Positions 1-10,800 of a DNA stretch of 64,000 bases are shown one piece after another. Position 1 is the first letter of the stretch. Each line of letters starts with the position of its first letter. Under the pieces are notes generated by a model. That model saw only the letters and a program-made list of their open reading frames with translations, searched no databases and was not told the origin of the DNA. A program made the translations under genes and the position numbers. Source of the DNA: Xanthostigma xanthostigma (lineage: Eukaryota > Arthropoda > Insecta > Raphidioptera > Raphidiidae); NCBI GenBank assembly GCA_963575645.1, contig OY754473.1, forward strand, positions 3,038,001 to 3,102,000, read 5' to 3'.

Positions 1-572
1 ATTTTTATATATAGGTACTGGAATAGTTTTCAAATGAGCTATTATTTAGATTTATTTAATTTTAATTAGTCGTAAATAAAACTAAAAAAAGTTATGCGTG
101 GTCATACATAAAAAAAAATATAGATACGCGTCGATTTGAGAACCTCCTCCGTTTTTGTTCTTCGTCGGTTATAAATTTAAATGATAGCCTTAGAAGAAAT
201 CAATGTAGAAAAAAAAACAAACCATTAAAAACATATTCGTCCAAGGTGGGGCTCGAACCCACGACTCTGAGATTAAGAGTCGAGCGCTCTTCCGTCTGAG
301 CTAACCGAGCTTCTGTACGTGTGCCACTAATATTGGGATATTCAGTTAGGGCATTTCACCTGAATATAAGTATATTGTGAAAAATTTTGACTGACATTCT
401 GCAACATTTTTTATTGATTTTCCGCTCCTATTAGTCGTAGCGTGATATTAGCTTTCTTCGATAAATGGGCTATCCAACAAACAAATTTTTTTTTCAATTA
501 GAACCAGTAGTTCCTGAGATTAGCGCGTTCAAACAGACAAACAAACTCTTCTGCTTTATATATTAGTATAGA
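1..572 (-). mobile_element. Non-autonomous Helitron carrying a tRNA-Lys-like segment, cut by window edge
   Basis: On the minus strand the element begins at 572 with TCTATACTAATATATAAAGC and continues through the same blocks as the complete copies at 30589-31338 and 40226-40937: a GAACGCGCTAATCTCAGGAA-like block, then a tRNA-Lys-like block, then an AATTTAATTAGTCG-like AT-rich block. Its 3' end lies beyond position 1. A piece of another repeat (about 95-180, containing AACCTCCTCC and GTCGGTTA) seems to interrupt it. No coding capacity is visible. Confidence 0.75.
239..310 (-). pseudogene. tRNA-Lys(CTT)-like pseudogene inside the Helitron
   Basis: Read on the minus strand, the D-arm, a CTCTTAA anticodon loop (CTT) and a perfect T-arm (GTGGG/CCCAC around TTCGAGC) are recognisable as tRNA-Lys. 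The acceptor stem has mismatches and the anticodon stem (CTCGA against TCTCA) pairs poorly, so a working tRNA is unlikely. The same segment sits at the same place in two other Helitron copies, which shows that it moved with them. Confidence 0.65.
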
Positions 573-977
573 TATGGTTAAAATTAATACGATCCAACGC
601 CCTCTTTGCTGCCACGCCACTGCATAGATAAATACATACAACCGACATTCTATACCTACATCTTAATGAAACTTGAAATGACACTTTTCCCCTGTTTTCA
701 GTTTTATGTGAAACTTTTCCTCTTAATATAAAATTTCATACAAAGCGCGAGCTTCGTGTTATTGAATAAAGATGAAAAATTTATTAATAAATCATAAAAT
801 CTACGCAACACATCTGACAGTCGCCATTTTTAAAAATAAGTGAACAAGAAGAACACCGTTTTGCTTAAATACCGTTCTGTACTTTTTAATAATGTCTTTT
901 CGTCGTATTGTTTTTAATTTGATAACAGAGTCACTTATGCAAAGGAAAGTTTTTTAATAAACTCGACATATTTTCAA
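573..977. other. Stretch without recognised feature
   Basis: AT-rich sequence with stop codons in all frames. I see no tRNA, terminal repeat or coding block here. Confidence 0.5.
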
Positions 978-1110
978 ACTAGCGGTCCCGGGTGCAAAAG
1001 AACGAATGGGGAAGGGAGGGACATGAGTACGCACATTCATCTTAGTTTACTGAGATGAATGTTGTGTCCAAATTTCATGATGATCGGAGTTACCGTTCAA
1101 TAGTTTTTGA
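978..1110 (-). mobile_element. Helitron 3'-terminal fragment
   Basis: The sequence begins ACTAGCGGTCC (the reverse of a CTAGT end) and continues with the GAGTACGCACATTCATCTTA block that also ends the Helitrons at 31338 and 40226. No matching 5' end is present nearby, so this is a fragment. Confidence 0.7.
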
Positions 1111-1604
1111 AACCGTCTTTCACGATGCGAAATCAAGAAAATACGGGATAGAAGTCTACAAACTTGAAAGAACTTCAAAATAACACACAGCACAACATAA
1201 ACGCAGCTAGTTTACAATCGAAGTGACGTCACGCTAACAAAGAAACCGCCACTGTAAGTGTATTTATTTATCCTGCCATTTTTCATATGAAAGACAGGGC
1301 CGTAGTTATAGGCAGGGGCACCTGCCCGGGGCTCAAACAGAAGGGAGGTGCACCAGAAAAATCGAAAAAAATTGCATTATAATATTAAAAGACTGTACGT
1401 CTTTCAACAACTTTTTGGGGTCCTGTCCAAAAATCTGGTTCACTCAAAACTTACAAACACACGGACACCAGCTTTATTCTTAGCCATAAGAAAATATTTA
1501 CGCACAATATCAGTAAAAAAACTACATAAATGATATACATTTTTTATTTGAAAATTTTTTTAAATTATTTTTGTTAACAAAATAACAATTATGATATTTT
1601 TTAT
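1111..1604. other. Stretch without recognised feature
   Basis: AT-rich; short open stretches have no recognisable domain. I see no terminal repeats. Confidence 0.45.
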
Positions 1605-1808
1605 CTATTTAATAATGATTACAGACGTAAAATAAATTTTAATTACTCTTGACGACGTACTTCTGCAGTTCCTTTTTTCCCTCTCTAATTCATAAGAAAA
1701 TCCAGGAAAACGGTGGAAATGTAATTCTGGATGTTTAGTTGTTGTATCTTTACAATCAACAACACAGCACTTCCGATTTGATAGCTTTTTCCCCGTTTTA
1801 TTCGACAA
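1605..1808 (-). pseudogene. THAP-type zinc-finger N-terminal fragment
   Basis: A 67-codon open stretch on the minus strand contains RKCCVVDCKD followed by ELHFHRFP. This is the pattern of the first half of a THAP domain: the first two zinc-binding cysteines and the conserved FxRFP-like stretch. The rest of the C2CH domain is absent. The frame has no ATG, since TAA immediately precedes the first codon, a TTG. A GTACGT near 1665 on the minus strand could be a splice donor. THAP domains occur in host DNA-binding proteins and in P-element or Harbinger-related transposases. This could be one exon of such a gene or a decayed copy; the missing ATG and surrounding repeats favour a remnant. Confidence 0.42.
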
Positions 1809-2399
1809 TTAATCCTTATTAAAATGCACGTATAACATAAGACACTAAGGTTTTGACTGAACCAGAATTTAAAAATAAAAACACGAGAGGAAGCAAAGAT
1901 CGCGTGTCAAAAGATACTTTCCTAGCGTAGGTATATATTTTGTACTAGTGCATTTAATTAGTTAAATTTCAAAAATAGTTTCGAGCTGATGGGGCCCTGG
2001 GTCTCTAAGTCCGGACCTGGGTCCAATGATGAAGTCTTGCCCAAAACCCCAATAAAAGCTAGTACGGTCCTGATGAATGATATCAATTTTTTTTGAGCAC
2101 GTAATTGATATAATCATAATGTTTTCTTTTATTGTCGTTGATAATTTTAGTTACTTCAACTTGTCCAATTTATGTGAGGGGACATTCGACAATAAATAAT
2201 GTTAATTTTCCACATAGCTGATCTAATATCGTATATATCGTAGCGCATATAAAAGAAAAACTGATTTGTCGTGAATAAAACTTAACGATATAATGTGAGA
2301 AAACTAATTTATGTGTTTTCATGTGCTCTATGATGTCGTACAGTGTTTAACAAGCAGCGAATGCTGCTTGCAATTGGCATGCAAAAAATAAATAATTTC

Positions 2400-2640
2400 A
2401 ATTTTTGTTGTGTTTACTGTTCCGTACCTCAAAATAAAAAAAGGAATCGTTATAGTATCACTTTGTTGTCCGTCTGTCTGTCAAGACTCTTGGGAATCAA
2501 AACCTCTATAGGGTACTTCCCGTTGACCTAGAATCATGAAATTAAGCAAGAAGCAATGTCTTATAGCACAAGAAAGGGAAAAATCTGGAAACCGTAAATT
2601 TGTAGTTAAAAATTATGTTTTTAAACCGCAACAATATGCT
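2400..2640 (+). repeat. Dispersed repeat fragment of lepidopteran type
   Basis: It contains TTGTCCGTCTGTCTGTCAAG followed by GGGTACTTCCCGTTGACC and GAAAAATCTG. I associate this series of short blocks with a repeat seen in many lepidopteran genomes. It is recognised from memory, and the window has no second copy to define its edges. Confidence 0.4.
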
Positions 2641-2830
2641 ACGCACGTACACAGTAACAGTTCTAATACAAAACAATTGTCCGCTACCGATGCGTTTATA
2701 CAGCACAATATGAGAACTCTCGCATACAACACGGTACGACAACTAAGCTATCAGATATAGCCACCAGTTATCAATACAGTTCAGTAGTCCATCTGAACTC
2801 ATTGCAATTGCACATCTAGGTGGAAAAATG

Positions 2831-3270
2831 ACCGCTGCACACGAGGTTGGATTAGCCGCTAGGTTTCTTGCTAGATTTCACTACTAGTTTTCTACTGCTG
2901 GTGTTCTTAATTGCTATTATGTGCTCGCTTCACTCGAGACGTCTTTACAAGCTTGCTCTGCAGGTAGATTCGGTACGTGCGCAGTGATAGTTAGAACGTT
3001 GACAAAGGTGCATGTTTATTGTCTCTGAACAGAACACACACTATTGCACAGTGTTTGTGGGCGTTTGTTCAAGTCACCCACGTGACAAGATACTGCTTCC
3101 TGATTGGCTCTTGCTCCTATTTAGCAACGGACCTAGCAAGAAAAATAGCCTCTGTTATAATTTTAAAACCTATCTTGTCAGCTAGCAGGCGATCCCGCAG
3201 TAACGCCATTCCCAGCTTCATACCCAGCGTGCCGGCCAGCAAAAGTCCAAGCAGTGTTTCTAGCTTTAGT
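2831..3270 (+). mobile_element. PIF/Harbinger-like MITE, single (monomeric) copy
   Basis: It begins with ACCGCTGCACACGAGG and matches the left half of the element at 19978-20874 block by block: TGTGCTCGCTTCAC, GTGGGCGTTTGTTCAAGTC, CCTGATTGG and CAGTGTTTCTAGC. The right terminus is worn away and the copy is clearly more diverged than the dimer. It encodes nothing. Confidence 0.7.
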
Positions 3271-3482
3271 TTGGAAATTCTCTTTAAGATAAAAATGTCG
3301 CATTCCTAGAACAAGCCCTCGTAGAATGCCCGTTTGCGCGTTGTTGCCCGCACGACCGCGTCTGCATTACCGACATAACTTCGCTTCTTCTACTTATTAC
3401 CACACAACGGCCTTAATGTTCACTTTTCCGTGAATAGAACAAAACGGTTCCGTTGACGGATCATGACACTTCGGCTACTGGC

Positions 3483-3507
3483 AGTCAGTGAGTCAGTCAG
3501 TCAGTCG
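3483..3507 (+). repeat. (GTCA)n short tandem repeat
   Basis: GTCAGTGAGTCAGTCAGTCA pattern with one interruption. Confidence 0.8.
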
Positions 3508-3823
3508 ATGCGACCGCGTAGCTGTATGTTTTAATCCGTGCAACGTAATGTAGTACCGATGTTCTGTATGTATGTTTATGTGGCGCTCTAAAGGCAGGAG
3601 AGGAAGTTCCTTTCATCGCGCAGGCAGTAACTTAATATTATATAAAGACTCGCCCCATCTTTAATTAACGCGCCGCAAAAACCGCGAGACCATAGACGCG
3701 TGCTGTTAAATCTGAATTACATGCATAGCACAAGTCGACGTCCATTTATCCGCACCAATATTAAAACCAGATTCACAAAACAATACAAATCATTCCACAG
3801 TACAGAGCTGTTAGCCTACTAGT

Positions 3824-4172
3824 GTTTCGAATAGAGCTGTAACAAACCGTATGTATTCGTTACTGAGTAACGGGTACATCGTCTGACTCGAAGTAACGAA
3901 TCGTTACTTACAAATTCATTTCGTTACTCGCATTTGTCGTATCCATGTCAGTTCGACTCGTTTGATGTTATACGTTATACGAAGTCATACCGTATCACGT
4001 ATGCGACGCGCCTCGATGCGATGGAACATGCTTGATGCTGTTAGTACACGATTGTATGTCGTATGAAAAGTAACGAGTAACGTAACGATACGAAAGTAAC
4101 GGGTACTGGCTCTTTAAGTAACGAATACATACGGGTACAACTACACAATTTCTCGTTACAGAGTTTCGAATA
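3824..4172. mobile_element. GTAAC-rich short element flanked by a 10-bp direct repeat
   Basis: GTTTCGAATA at 3824-3833 is repeated exactly at 4163-4172. Between them are opposing termini (GAGCTGTAAC at the left; GTTACAGA at the right) and subterminal inverted blocks around GTATGTATTCGTTAC. GTAACG recurs many times inside. An 8-bp duplication inside the 10-bp repeat would fit a hAT MITE, but the exact ends cannot be fixed by eye. Confidence 0.6.
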
Positions 4173-4248
4173 CCGCTGCTTCAATAACAATCGAATATAA
4201 ATACGGACAAGTGCGTGTTATACCCGCGCCTTGAGGGACATTGTCTTT

Positions 4249-4664
4249 AAAATACACGCCACGGATCTAAAAAGTTCGGAAGTTAGTCACAAACAGCGTC
4301 GCAAAGGCACATTTTAGAGCCGTTGATACTCCCACCAGCTACCTGCACGGAATGTGCGCTCGTCGGTGATTGGCCGTGATCGCTCGTTGCCTTTGTCACT
4401 TGTCGCTTTCCTGCTTTAAAGTACAGTCGAATACGCTTTTGTCAAGCTGTTATTGCTATTTTAGTTTTGTTGAGTTGCGAGTTTGTAGTTTTTCAACAGA
4501 CTGTACAAGCACAAGCTCGCATTCTCATCTAACTTCCGAGCCTTTTAACTATATAACTAGGCATTTTTACTTAGGTAATATACGTTTTAACGTCTTCTTA
4601 GATATATGATAGAGATTTGGCTGAAGAAAATCATAATTTTATGCGAGAATAAAGTAACATATTT
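4249..4664 (+). repeat. Member of the ATACGCGCCACG MITE family fused to LTR-like sequence
   Basis: The first 300 bases match the MITEs at 6609-7014, 35167-35492 and 59661-60679 (ACGCCACGGATCTAAA, then GATTGGCCGTGATCGCTCG). The usual right terminus is missing. Instead the sequence runs on through AATAAA (4649-4654) and a CA dinucleotide to a primer-binding-site-like sequence at 4665. It may be the end of an old LTR that contains the MITE, or two unrelated fragments side by side. Confidence 0.5.
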
Positions 4665-4716
4665 TGGCGCCCAACGTGGGGCTCAATTTTTAGTGATTTG
4701 GCGCCCAACGTGAGGC
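4665..4716 (+). promoter_or_regulatory. Two tandem tRNA-Lys primer-binding-site-like sequences
   Basis: TGGCGCCCAACGTGGGGC (4665-4682) is an exact 18-base complement of a mature tRNA-Lys 3' end, including the CCA that is added after transcription. It is repeated as TGGCGCCCAACGTGAGGC at 4699-4716. Many insect Ty3 and BEL-type retroelements prime from tRNA-Lys. No gag or pol follows. Confidence 0.6.
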
Positions 4717-5037
4717 TTAAACTTTAATGATAAACGCACGTCGACTGTAACTGCATTTAGTTTCAATAGGAAATCTATGCAAGCGTATTTCCCGTAAAGT
4801 TTTCAGAAAGTTTTATTATGCATGCATAACACAGCTTGGCCGCAAAAGGGTTTCATGTTTCTTTTTCATTAAATACCTATAAAGTTTTCTTTGCTGTCGT
4901 CTGCTGTAGTTTTACGTATTTTGAATATGAATTCATTTAATTACAAAGTAATGTTAATCAGAACTTTTGTTCAACATTTTCAATTTTGAGATTTTAAGTC
5001 AACGCAACAGTAATCAATAATCATCATATATTATATG

Positions 5038-5625
5038 AATACGCTAAGGTTAAAGATGTTTGCCTCCCTTTTTAGAAAAAACCTCACAATTTCTTCACAT
5101 AAATTATATATCATTTTACAGATAATTGCTTGCTCTACTGACATCGACAACTAAAAAATTTATTATTGCTTTTGTTTTTGTAAATTAATTAAAATACAGC
5201 AACGCTGAACAACGTCTGCCATCTGACGGCTTTAATTTTGAAACAACGTCAACACTTCGATCTGTCATCTGACCTTCATATTGTAATACAACAGACACAA
5301 TACTGCATACTGCCATCTGACGACTTTAATGTTGAAACAGCGAGCAGCGCTGAACAACGTCACAGCAATGCTGCATGATGCCATCTGACGGCTTAGCTCA
5401 ACGCTTTTGCTAGTTGCGCCTCTATATTATGACAATTTTAGTAAAATATTTCTTCGATCTGTCATCTGAGCTTCATATTGTAATACAACAAAAAGAAGAA
5501 CGTTATAAGCAGTGTGCAAAATTAGAAACGAATTGAATACCTGCAATCATATTTAAAAAATAATTTTGTAAAGTGATAATTATTATACTTATTTAGTGCG
5601 AATAATTCGCACAGGTCACACTAGT
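5038..5625 (+). mobile_element. Helitron-like repeat, family with GTGCGAATAATTCGCAC hairpin (copy 1)
   Basis: A 588-bp repeat begins AATACGCTAAGG and ends in a perfect hairpin GTGCGAATAATTCGCAC, then 10 bases and ACTAGT. A hairpin placed just before CTAGT is the usual Helitron 3' structure. Internal blocks with CCATCTGACGGCTTTAATTT recur in tandem. Copies lie at 15023-15307 (5'-truncated) and 21600-22180. The base following CTAGT is not the T expected for Helitrons, so the class is likely rather than certain. Confidence 0.6.
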
Positions 5626-6240
5626 CCTTAAGTAAATCAATATCTCAGTCTCAGATGCTATCGCCCTGTGTTGTCGAGCATACACACTTTCAAACAACTT
5701 AAAGACACGCTTTGTGATAAATGTCACTATAATACTGAAGATTATTGTTTGTGTTTTTTTTTATGTTGACAGTTTTCTGTGCACCCACTTGTACAAAGCA
5801 GAACATAAATATTCTATCTATGGGCTATGTACAGGGAGGCGGAGTTACAAATTTTTCGATGCGAGCGTTTGTGGTGAGCACTAGGGGAAACTTCAAACTC
5901 AAATTTTCCGTATGTCAGTGAGCAATGTTTATTAAAAGTGAAAATAGTTATAATTTTATGAATTTTTTTAATTACAAAGAAAGCATAGGAAAACTAAGCG
6001 ATCTGGAAATGCTTGTTGTGTTCCAGGCTGTTGCGCTGATGGCGATTTAAGTAAAATAAAGACCACTGGCGCCATAATTTGACATTCCGCTGTCAGTGTA
6101 AACAAATTAACATCAGTTTTCCTTATTACATTTTTTTTTGACACATCATGGCCAACTAAAGTTTTTGACTTATCACATGTCGCGATTTCCATAAAAACTG
6201 AGTTCAATAATTCTCTATTACCCACTAGCGGCGCTAATAG
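5626..6240. other. Unassigned stretch with a possible CCVPGC motif
   Basis: On the plus strand, 5966-6057 reads NACCVPGCCADGDLSK before a stop, which resembles the first cysteine pair of a THAP domain. It is preceded by TTTTTTTAATTACAAAG, a plausible splice acceptor. Nothing that follows is THAP-like, so this is weak. Confidence 0.2.
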
Positions 6241-6244
6241 GCTT

Positions 6245-6420
6245 CGTGCACACAGCCTAGACGTAAAGTTTGTTTGTTTGGATGTAGGAGGTAATCTCCG
6301 AAACTACTCATCTGATTTAAAAATTTTTTCACCAATATTTAGAATGGACCTTCAAAGTGGACATAGGCTAAATATTATCGCGTTAAAATAAAAGCGCTTT
6401 TCGTGGAGACCAATTTTGCA
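6245..6420 (+). repeat. Dispersed repeat fragment, also at 45720-45935 and 15915-16040
   Basis: Blocks such as TCTCCGAAACTACTCATCTGA and AGAATGGACCTTC recur in reverse at 45720-45935 and in shorter form near 15915. The style is typical of interiors of lepidopteran Helitrons. Confidence 0.5.
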
Positions 6421-6608
6421 AGGTAAGTCAACAAAAAAAACATTGGCATTCTACAAATTCGGGCGTTTCATTGTTTTTTCTAGTGACCTATTAGTTTTTA
6501 TGGCTTGCTGTAATCCTGCTTCCTTCAGGGGAAACATTGGAAGGTAATTTGCATTCCAACGTTTTTTATTAGCGCTCCCGATTTGTGTAAAGCTGCAAGG
6601 TTCTCTAA

Positions 6609-7014
6609 TAGAATACGCGCCACGGATCTAAATGGTTCGGAAGTTAGTCACAAACAGCGTTGCAAAGGCACATTTTAGAGTCGTTGATACTCCTACCGCC
6701 TCCCAGATACCTGTACAGAACGTGCGCTCGTCGGTGATTGGCCGTGATTGCTCGTTGCCTTTGTCACTTTCCTGCTTTAAAGTACAGTCGAGTACGCTAT
6801 TGTCAAGTTGTTATTGTTATTTTAGTTTTGTTGAGTTGCGAATTTGTAGTTTTTCAACAGACTATACAAACGCAAGCCCGCATTTGCATTTAACTTCCGA
6901 GCCTTTTAGATTCGTGGCGCGTATTATAACTACATTTGCTTGTACAGTTGAAAAACTACAAAGTTCGCATTCGCATCTAGCTTCCGACCTTTTAGATTTG
7001 TGGCGCGTATTATA
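6609..7014 (+). mobile_element. MITE, ATACGCGCCACG terminal repeats, with duplicated right end
   Basis: The left terminus GAATACGCGCCACGGATC is matched by GGCGCGTATTATA at the right. The right terminus occurs twice (ends near 6928 and 7014) with a partly repeated CATCTARCTTCCGA block, so the right end has been duplicated. The orientation is opposite to the copies at 35167 and 59661. Confidence 0.7.
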
Positions 7015-7470
7015 CACATATATACCCTGATGGCTTCACCTGTTGAGCGTCTATAATTTACAATCTATCTGTCTAAAAATTTGTCTGTGGTATAAAGAAA
7101 TCTCATCAAAATTGATCAACCTATAGACGAGCTATGAGCATACAGATTCAAACGGGTAAAACCCCCTTTTTGTGGGTTAAATATGATTTGAAAATTTCTC
7201 TTTGCACGCTCTGTTACTTTTGGAACGTTCAGTATGCCTTGTCAAAACAAAAGTGGAAGAATCATTAACACTTTATTTGATGTGTTTTTTAGTAAATAAC
7301 TTTGAAAGTATTGGTATTCAATTCAATTACTATTTGACAATTCATGACTGTTGGAACAAAATTTGTTCGGAATACTGTTATCAGTTCAAAACAATGAAAT
7401 CAACAAATAATAGAACACATTGTTAATATTTGATTACAGTTTTTGTAGACTTTTTTAGATACTTTGTATT
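7015..7470. other. Flank of the copia insertion, no gene recognised
   Basis: AT-rich sequence. A 74-codon open stretch (7202-7426) has no recognisable domain and probably arises by chance. The piece TTGAGCGTCTATAATTTACA (7042-7061) recurs near 31495. Confidence 0.45.
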
Positions 7471-7475
7471 GTTTG
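7471..7475. repeat. 5-bp target site duplication (left) of the copia element
   Basis: GTTTG immediately precedes the 5' LTR and is repeated exactly at 12059-12063, directly after the 3' LTR. Five bases is the usual copia duplication. Confidence 0.95.
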
Positions 7476-7720
7476 TGTTATTAACAATAGGCATTTTTCG
7501 TGGTGTTAGGTTGGTAGTCCAATCACACTCATAGAGTGACGTGAAGCTATAAATGCATCAGTCAGTAAGTTGAAAGAAGTCGCAATAGACGCGTAAATGG
7601 TTAAGTTCGACATTAAAACAAATTTAATAATTGTACTAAAATACAGAATACTTTGTTACTTTGTAATCGAATACTTTCTAAATAAAACAACTAAATCAAA
7701 CCACGCTCTGTTTAATCACA
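7476..7720 (+). repeat. 5' LTR of the copia element
   Basis: It starts TGTTATTAAC and ends TTTAATCACA (TG...CA). It contains a TATA box, an initiator-like TCAGT and an AATAAA at 7681-7686, giving a plausible U3-R-U5 layout. It is the same length and, as read, the same sequence as 11814-12058. Confidence 0.96.
7519..7562 (+). promoter_or_regulatory. Probable LTR core promoter
   Basis: CCAAT at 7519-7523, TATAAA at 7548-7553 and TCAGT at 7558-7562 are visible. The A of TCAGT is about a dozen bases after the TATA box start, which is close. A second TCAGT-like site follows at 7562-7566, so the exact start site is uncertain. Confidence 0.5.
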
Positions 7721-7734
7721 GGTTATGGGCCCAG
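7721..7734 (+). promoter_or_regulatory. Primer-binding site, copia type (internal tRNA-iMet)
   Basis: GGTTATGGGCCCAG directly follows the 5' LTR. This is the copia-type primer site, which pairs with an internal part of initiator tRNA-Met rather than with its 3' end. Confidence 0.88.
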
Positions 7735-7868
7735 GCCACAAAAGTTGTAAAAAAAAGAAAGGTTAGTGTGTAAAGAAATAGACACGAGGCGGCCATAGTT
7801 TTATTTTTGGCGCGTAATAAAAAGTATTAATCATCACGCGGTTCGTAAAAAGGTTAAAGAGTTGAAAT

Positions 7869-10800
7869 ATGGAGCAGACACAAGCGACAGTAAAGTTTAC
7901 AGGAGAAAATTGGATAATATGGAAATTTCAAACGTCCGTAGTTCTGAAATCAAAAAAATTGTTCGAAATGGTGAATGGTGGTATACCAAAACCAGAGGGA
8001 ACTGACGCGGCGCAGGTTACAGCACGTGTAAAATGGCAACAAGACGATGCGAAGGCACAAGAAATTTTAGTTATGAGAATGGAACCTGGTCCATTAACGC
8101 ATTTGTTATCGTGTGAAACATCACATAGTATGTGGACAAAATTGAAGTCAATTTATGAGATGCAGTCAAAGGTGAGCGTACATTTACTACAGCAAAAGTT
8201 TTTCTCTTTGGAATTTAAAGACGGCAGTGTGTCGACGTTTGTATCTCAACTTGAAGAGATCAGAAATCAGTTAAAACAAGTAGATGAAGAAATTTCCGAA
8301 ACAATGCTAATGACGAAATTGGTCATGGCACTACCTGAGCACTTTAAACATTTTGTATCCGCTTGGGAATCAGTACCAAGTGAAAAACAAGTTTTTCAAG
8401 AATTAGTATCTAGACTATTAATAGAAGAGGAACGCATGAACGCAAACGAAGCCATCACAGCTTTGGCGGGAAAATCACAAACTGAAAGAAGAAGCGAAAA
8501 TAAGATGAAATGTTATAAGTGTCAAAGGGAGGGGCACGTAGCTCGAAACTGTACAAATCCAAAGGATTCTAGTAATAGAAATGGTCAAGAATGTTTTTAC
8601 TGTAAAAAATTGGGTCATCGGATCGCCGATTGTTGGACAAGAAAGAGAAAAGAAAAACAAAAGGAAGATAAAAACAAAGATAACGACGTGTCAAATGCGT
8701 TCGTTATAGTGAACATATCAGAACAGTTCACACAAGAAGTAATCGCGTGTGCAAGTGACACATACAGTCAGGACTGGTACCTCGATAGTGCAGCAAGCGA
8801 GCACATGTGTGGTGACATAAGCAAATTTGAAACAATAAAAAAACTGTCGGTGTACAAAAAGGTTAAAATCGGTGACGGTTATTTATTGAATGCAGTCGGC
8901 AGTGGAACAATAATTCTTGATGCATGGAACGGTGAAAAGTGGATAAAAACTGAACTAGCAAACGTACTGCACGTACCAGAGATGAAATGGAATTTGATTT
9001 CATTAAGTTGTGTTTTGGATAAAAATATAAATCTGATTGCAAACAAAAATATTTGTGAACTAAAAGACAAGAATAATCGGGTTTGTGCACGCGCTGTCAG
9101 ATCGGGAAATCTGTATAAAATGGAATTCAAACAAAACAAAAATATGTCAAATAAAAGTGACAAGTTCGAAGTGTCAAACTGTAATGTCAGTGAAACTCTA
9201 TCAGAGTGGCATTGTAAACTGGCACACCAAAATTTTGACCAAATAAAAAGTTTTTTAAAACAAAACGAAGTGAAATATATTAGTGAAGAAAACAAACAGT
9301 TTTGCAGTGATTGTCTAATCGGAAAACAATGCAAGAAACCTTTTCAAATAAGCAAATCGAGAGCAACAGAGACGTGTCAGTTGATACACATGGATGTGTG
9401 TGGTCCTTTCGAAACAGCATCTATCGGTGGGGCACGATACTACCTTTTACTTAAAGATGACTACTCGTCATATCGGTTTGTTTATTTTTTGAAATATAAG
9501 CATGAAGTTACTAAGAAAATTGAGTTATTCATAAAGCAAGTAGAAAATCAGACGGGAAACAAAGTCAAGGTGTTACGATCAGATAATGGTAAGGAGTTTA
9601 TAAATAAAGAATTAGAAAAGCTTACACAGAATCTTGGTATACAGCATCAGACAACTGTTGCATACACTCCGCAACAAAACGGTCGAGTGGAACGAGATAA
9701 TAGAACATTAGTGGAGGCAGCCAGAACCATGTTTCATAGCAAGAATTTGGATAAATCCTTTTGGGCCGAAGCGGTCAATACGGCAGTATTCACAATAAAT
9801 AGATCCGGACCGAGTCCGATAAAAGAAAAAACGCCATTTGAACTTTGGTTCAAGAGAACTGTAGATTTGAATGTATTCAAAGTGTTTGGATCTACTGTAG
9901 CGGTACAAATACCTAAAGAAAAAAGATTAAAGCTTGACCCGAAAAGTAAGCAGGGCATTTTGGTTGGATACGGAGAAGATACGAAGGGTTATAGAGTCTT
10001 CTTTCCGGATTCAAATAAAGTTGAAATCGTACGGGACATAATTGAAGTACCAACAAATCAAACACCGAAAAACGTTCAAGAACCAGAACAAGATAATTCA
10101 GAAGAAGAAAATAATGAAGATCTTGAGACCATGAGTTCAGATAATTCGGAAGACGACGATAGAGAAGAAAATCAAAAAATTGAAAGAAACAGAAGAATAA
10201 TAAGAAGACCAACGTGGACTGAAGATTACGTGATGGACACGGATACGAGTTTCTTCACATTCACAGAAGATCCGACTACATACGAAGAAGCTGTATCGAG
10301 TAAAAATGCAGAAAAATGGAAGCAGGCTATGTACGAAGAGTTAAAAGTGTTACGTGAAAATGATACCTGGTGTGAAGTGCAAAGGCCTGTTAATAAAAAA
10401 GTGATTGAAAGCAAGTGGGTTTTTAAACAGAAAGATGAAAATGAGTTCAAAGCCAGGCTCGTAGCCCGGGGTTTTCAACAAAAATTGACAAATGAATTGT
10501 ATGACATATATGCACCAGTTGCCAAGCTAAATACATTTAGAGTGTTCATAGCAGTAGCCACAAAATTAAATCTTTCAGTATATCAAATGGATGTACGTAG
10601 CGCATTTTTAAATAGTAAAATTGATGAAGAAGTTTATTTAGAACTTCCAGAGGGCATCAACCCTGAAAGTAACAAAGATATTGTATGCAAATTAAATAAG
10701 TCAATATATGGACTTAAAATGTCACCAAAATATTGGAATCAAACTTTTGAAAATGTAATTTGTTTAGAAGGCTATACTAGATCGGCTGGGGACTGTTGCT

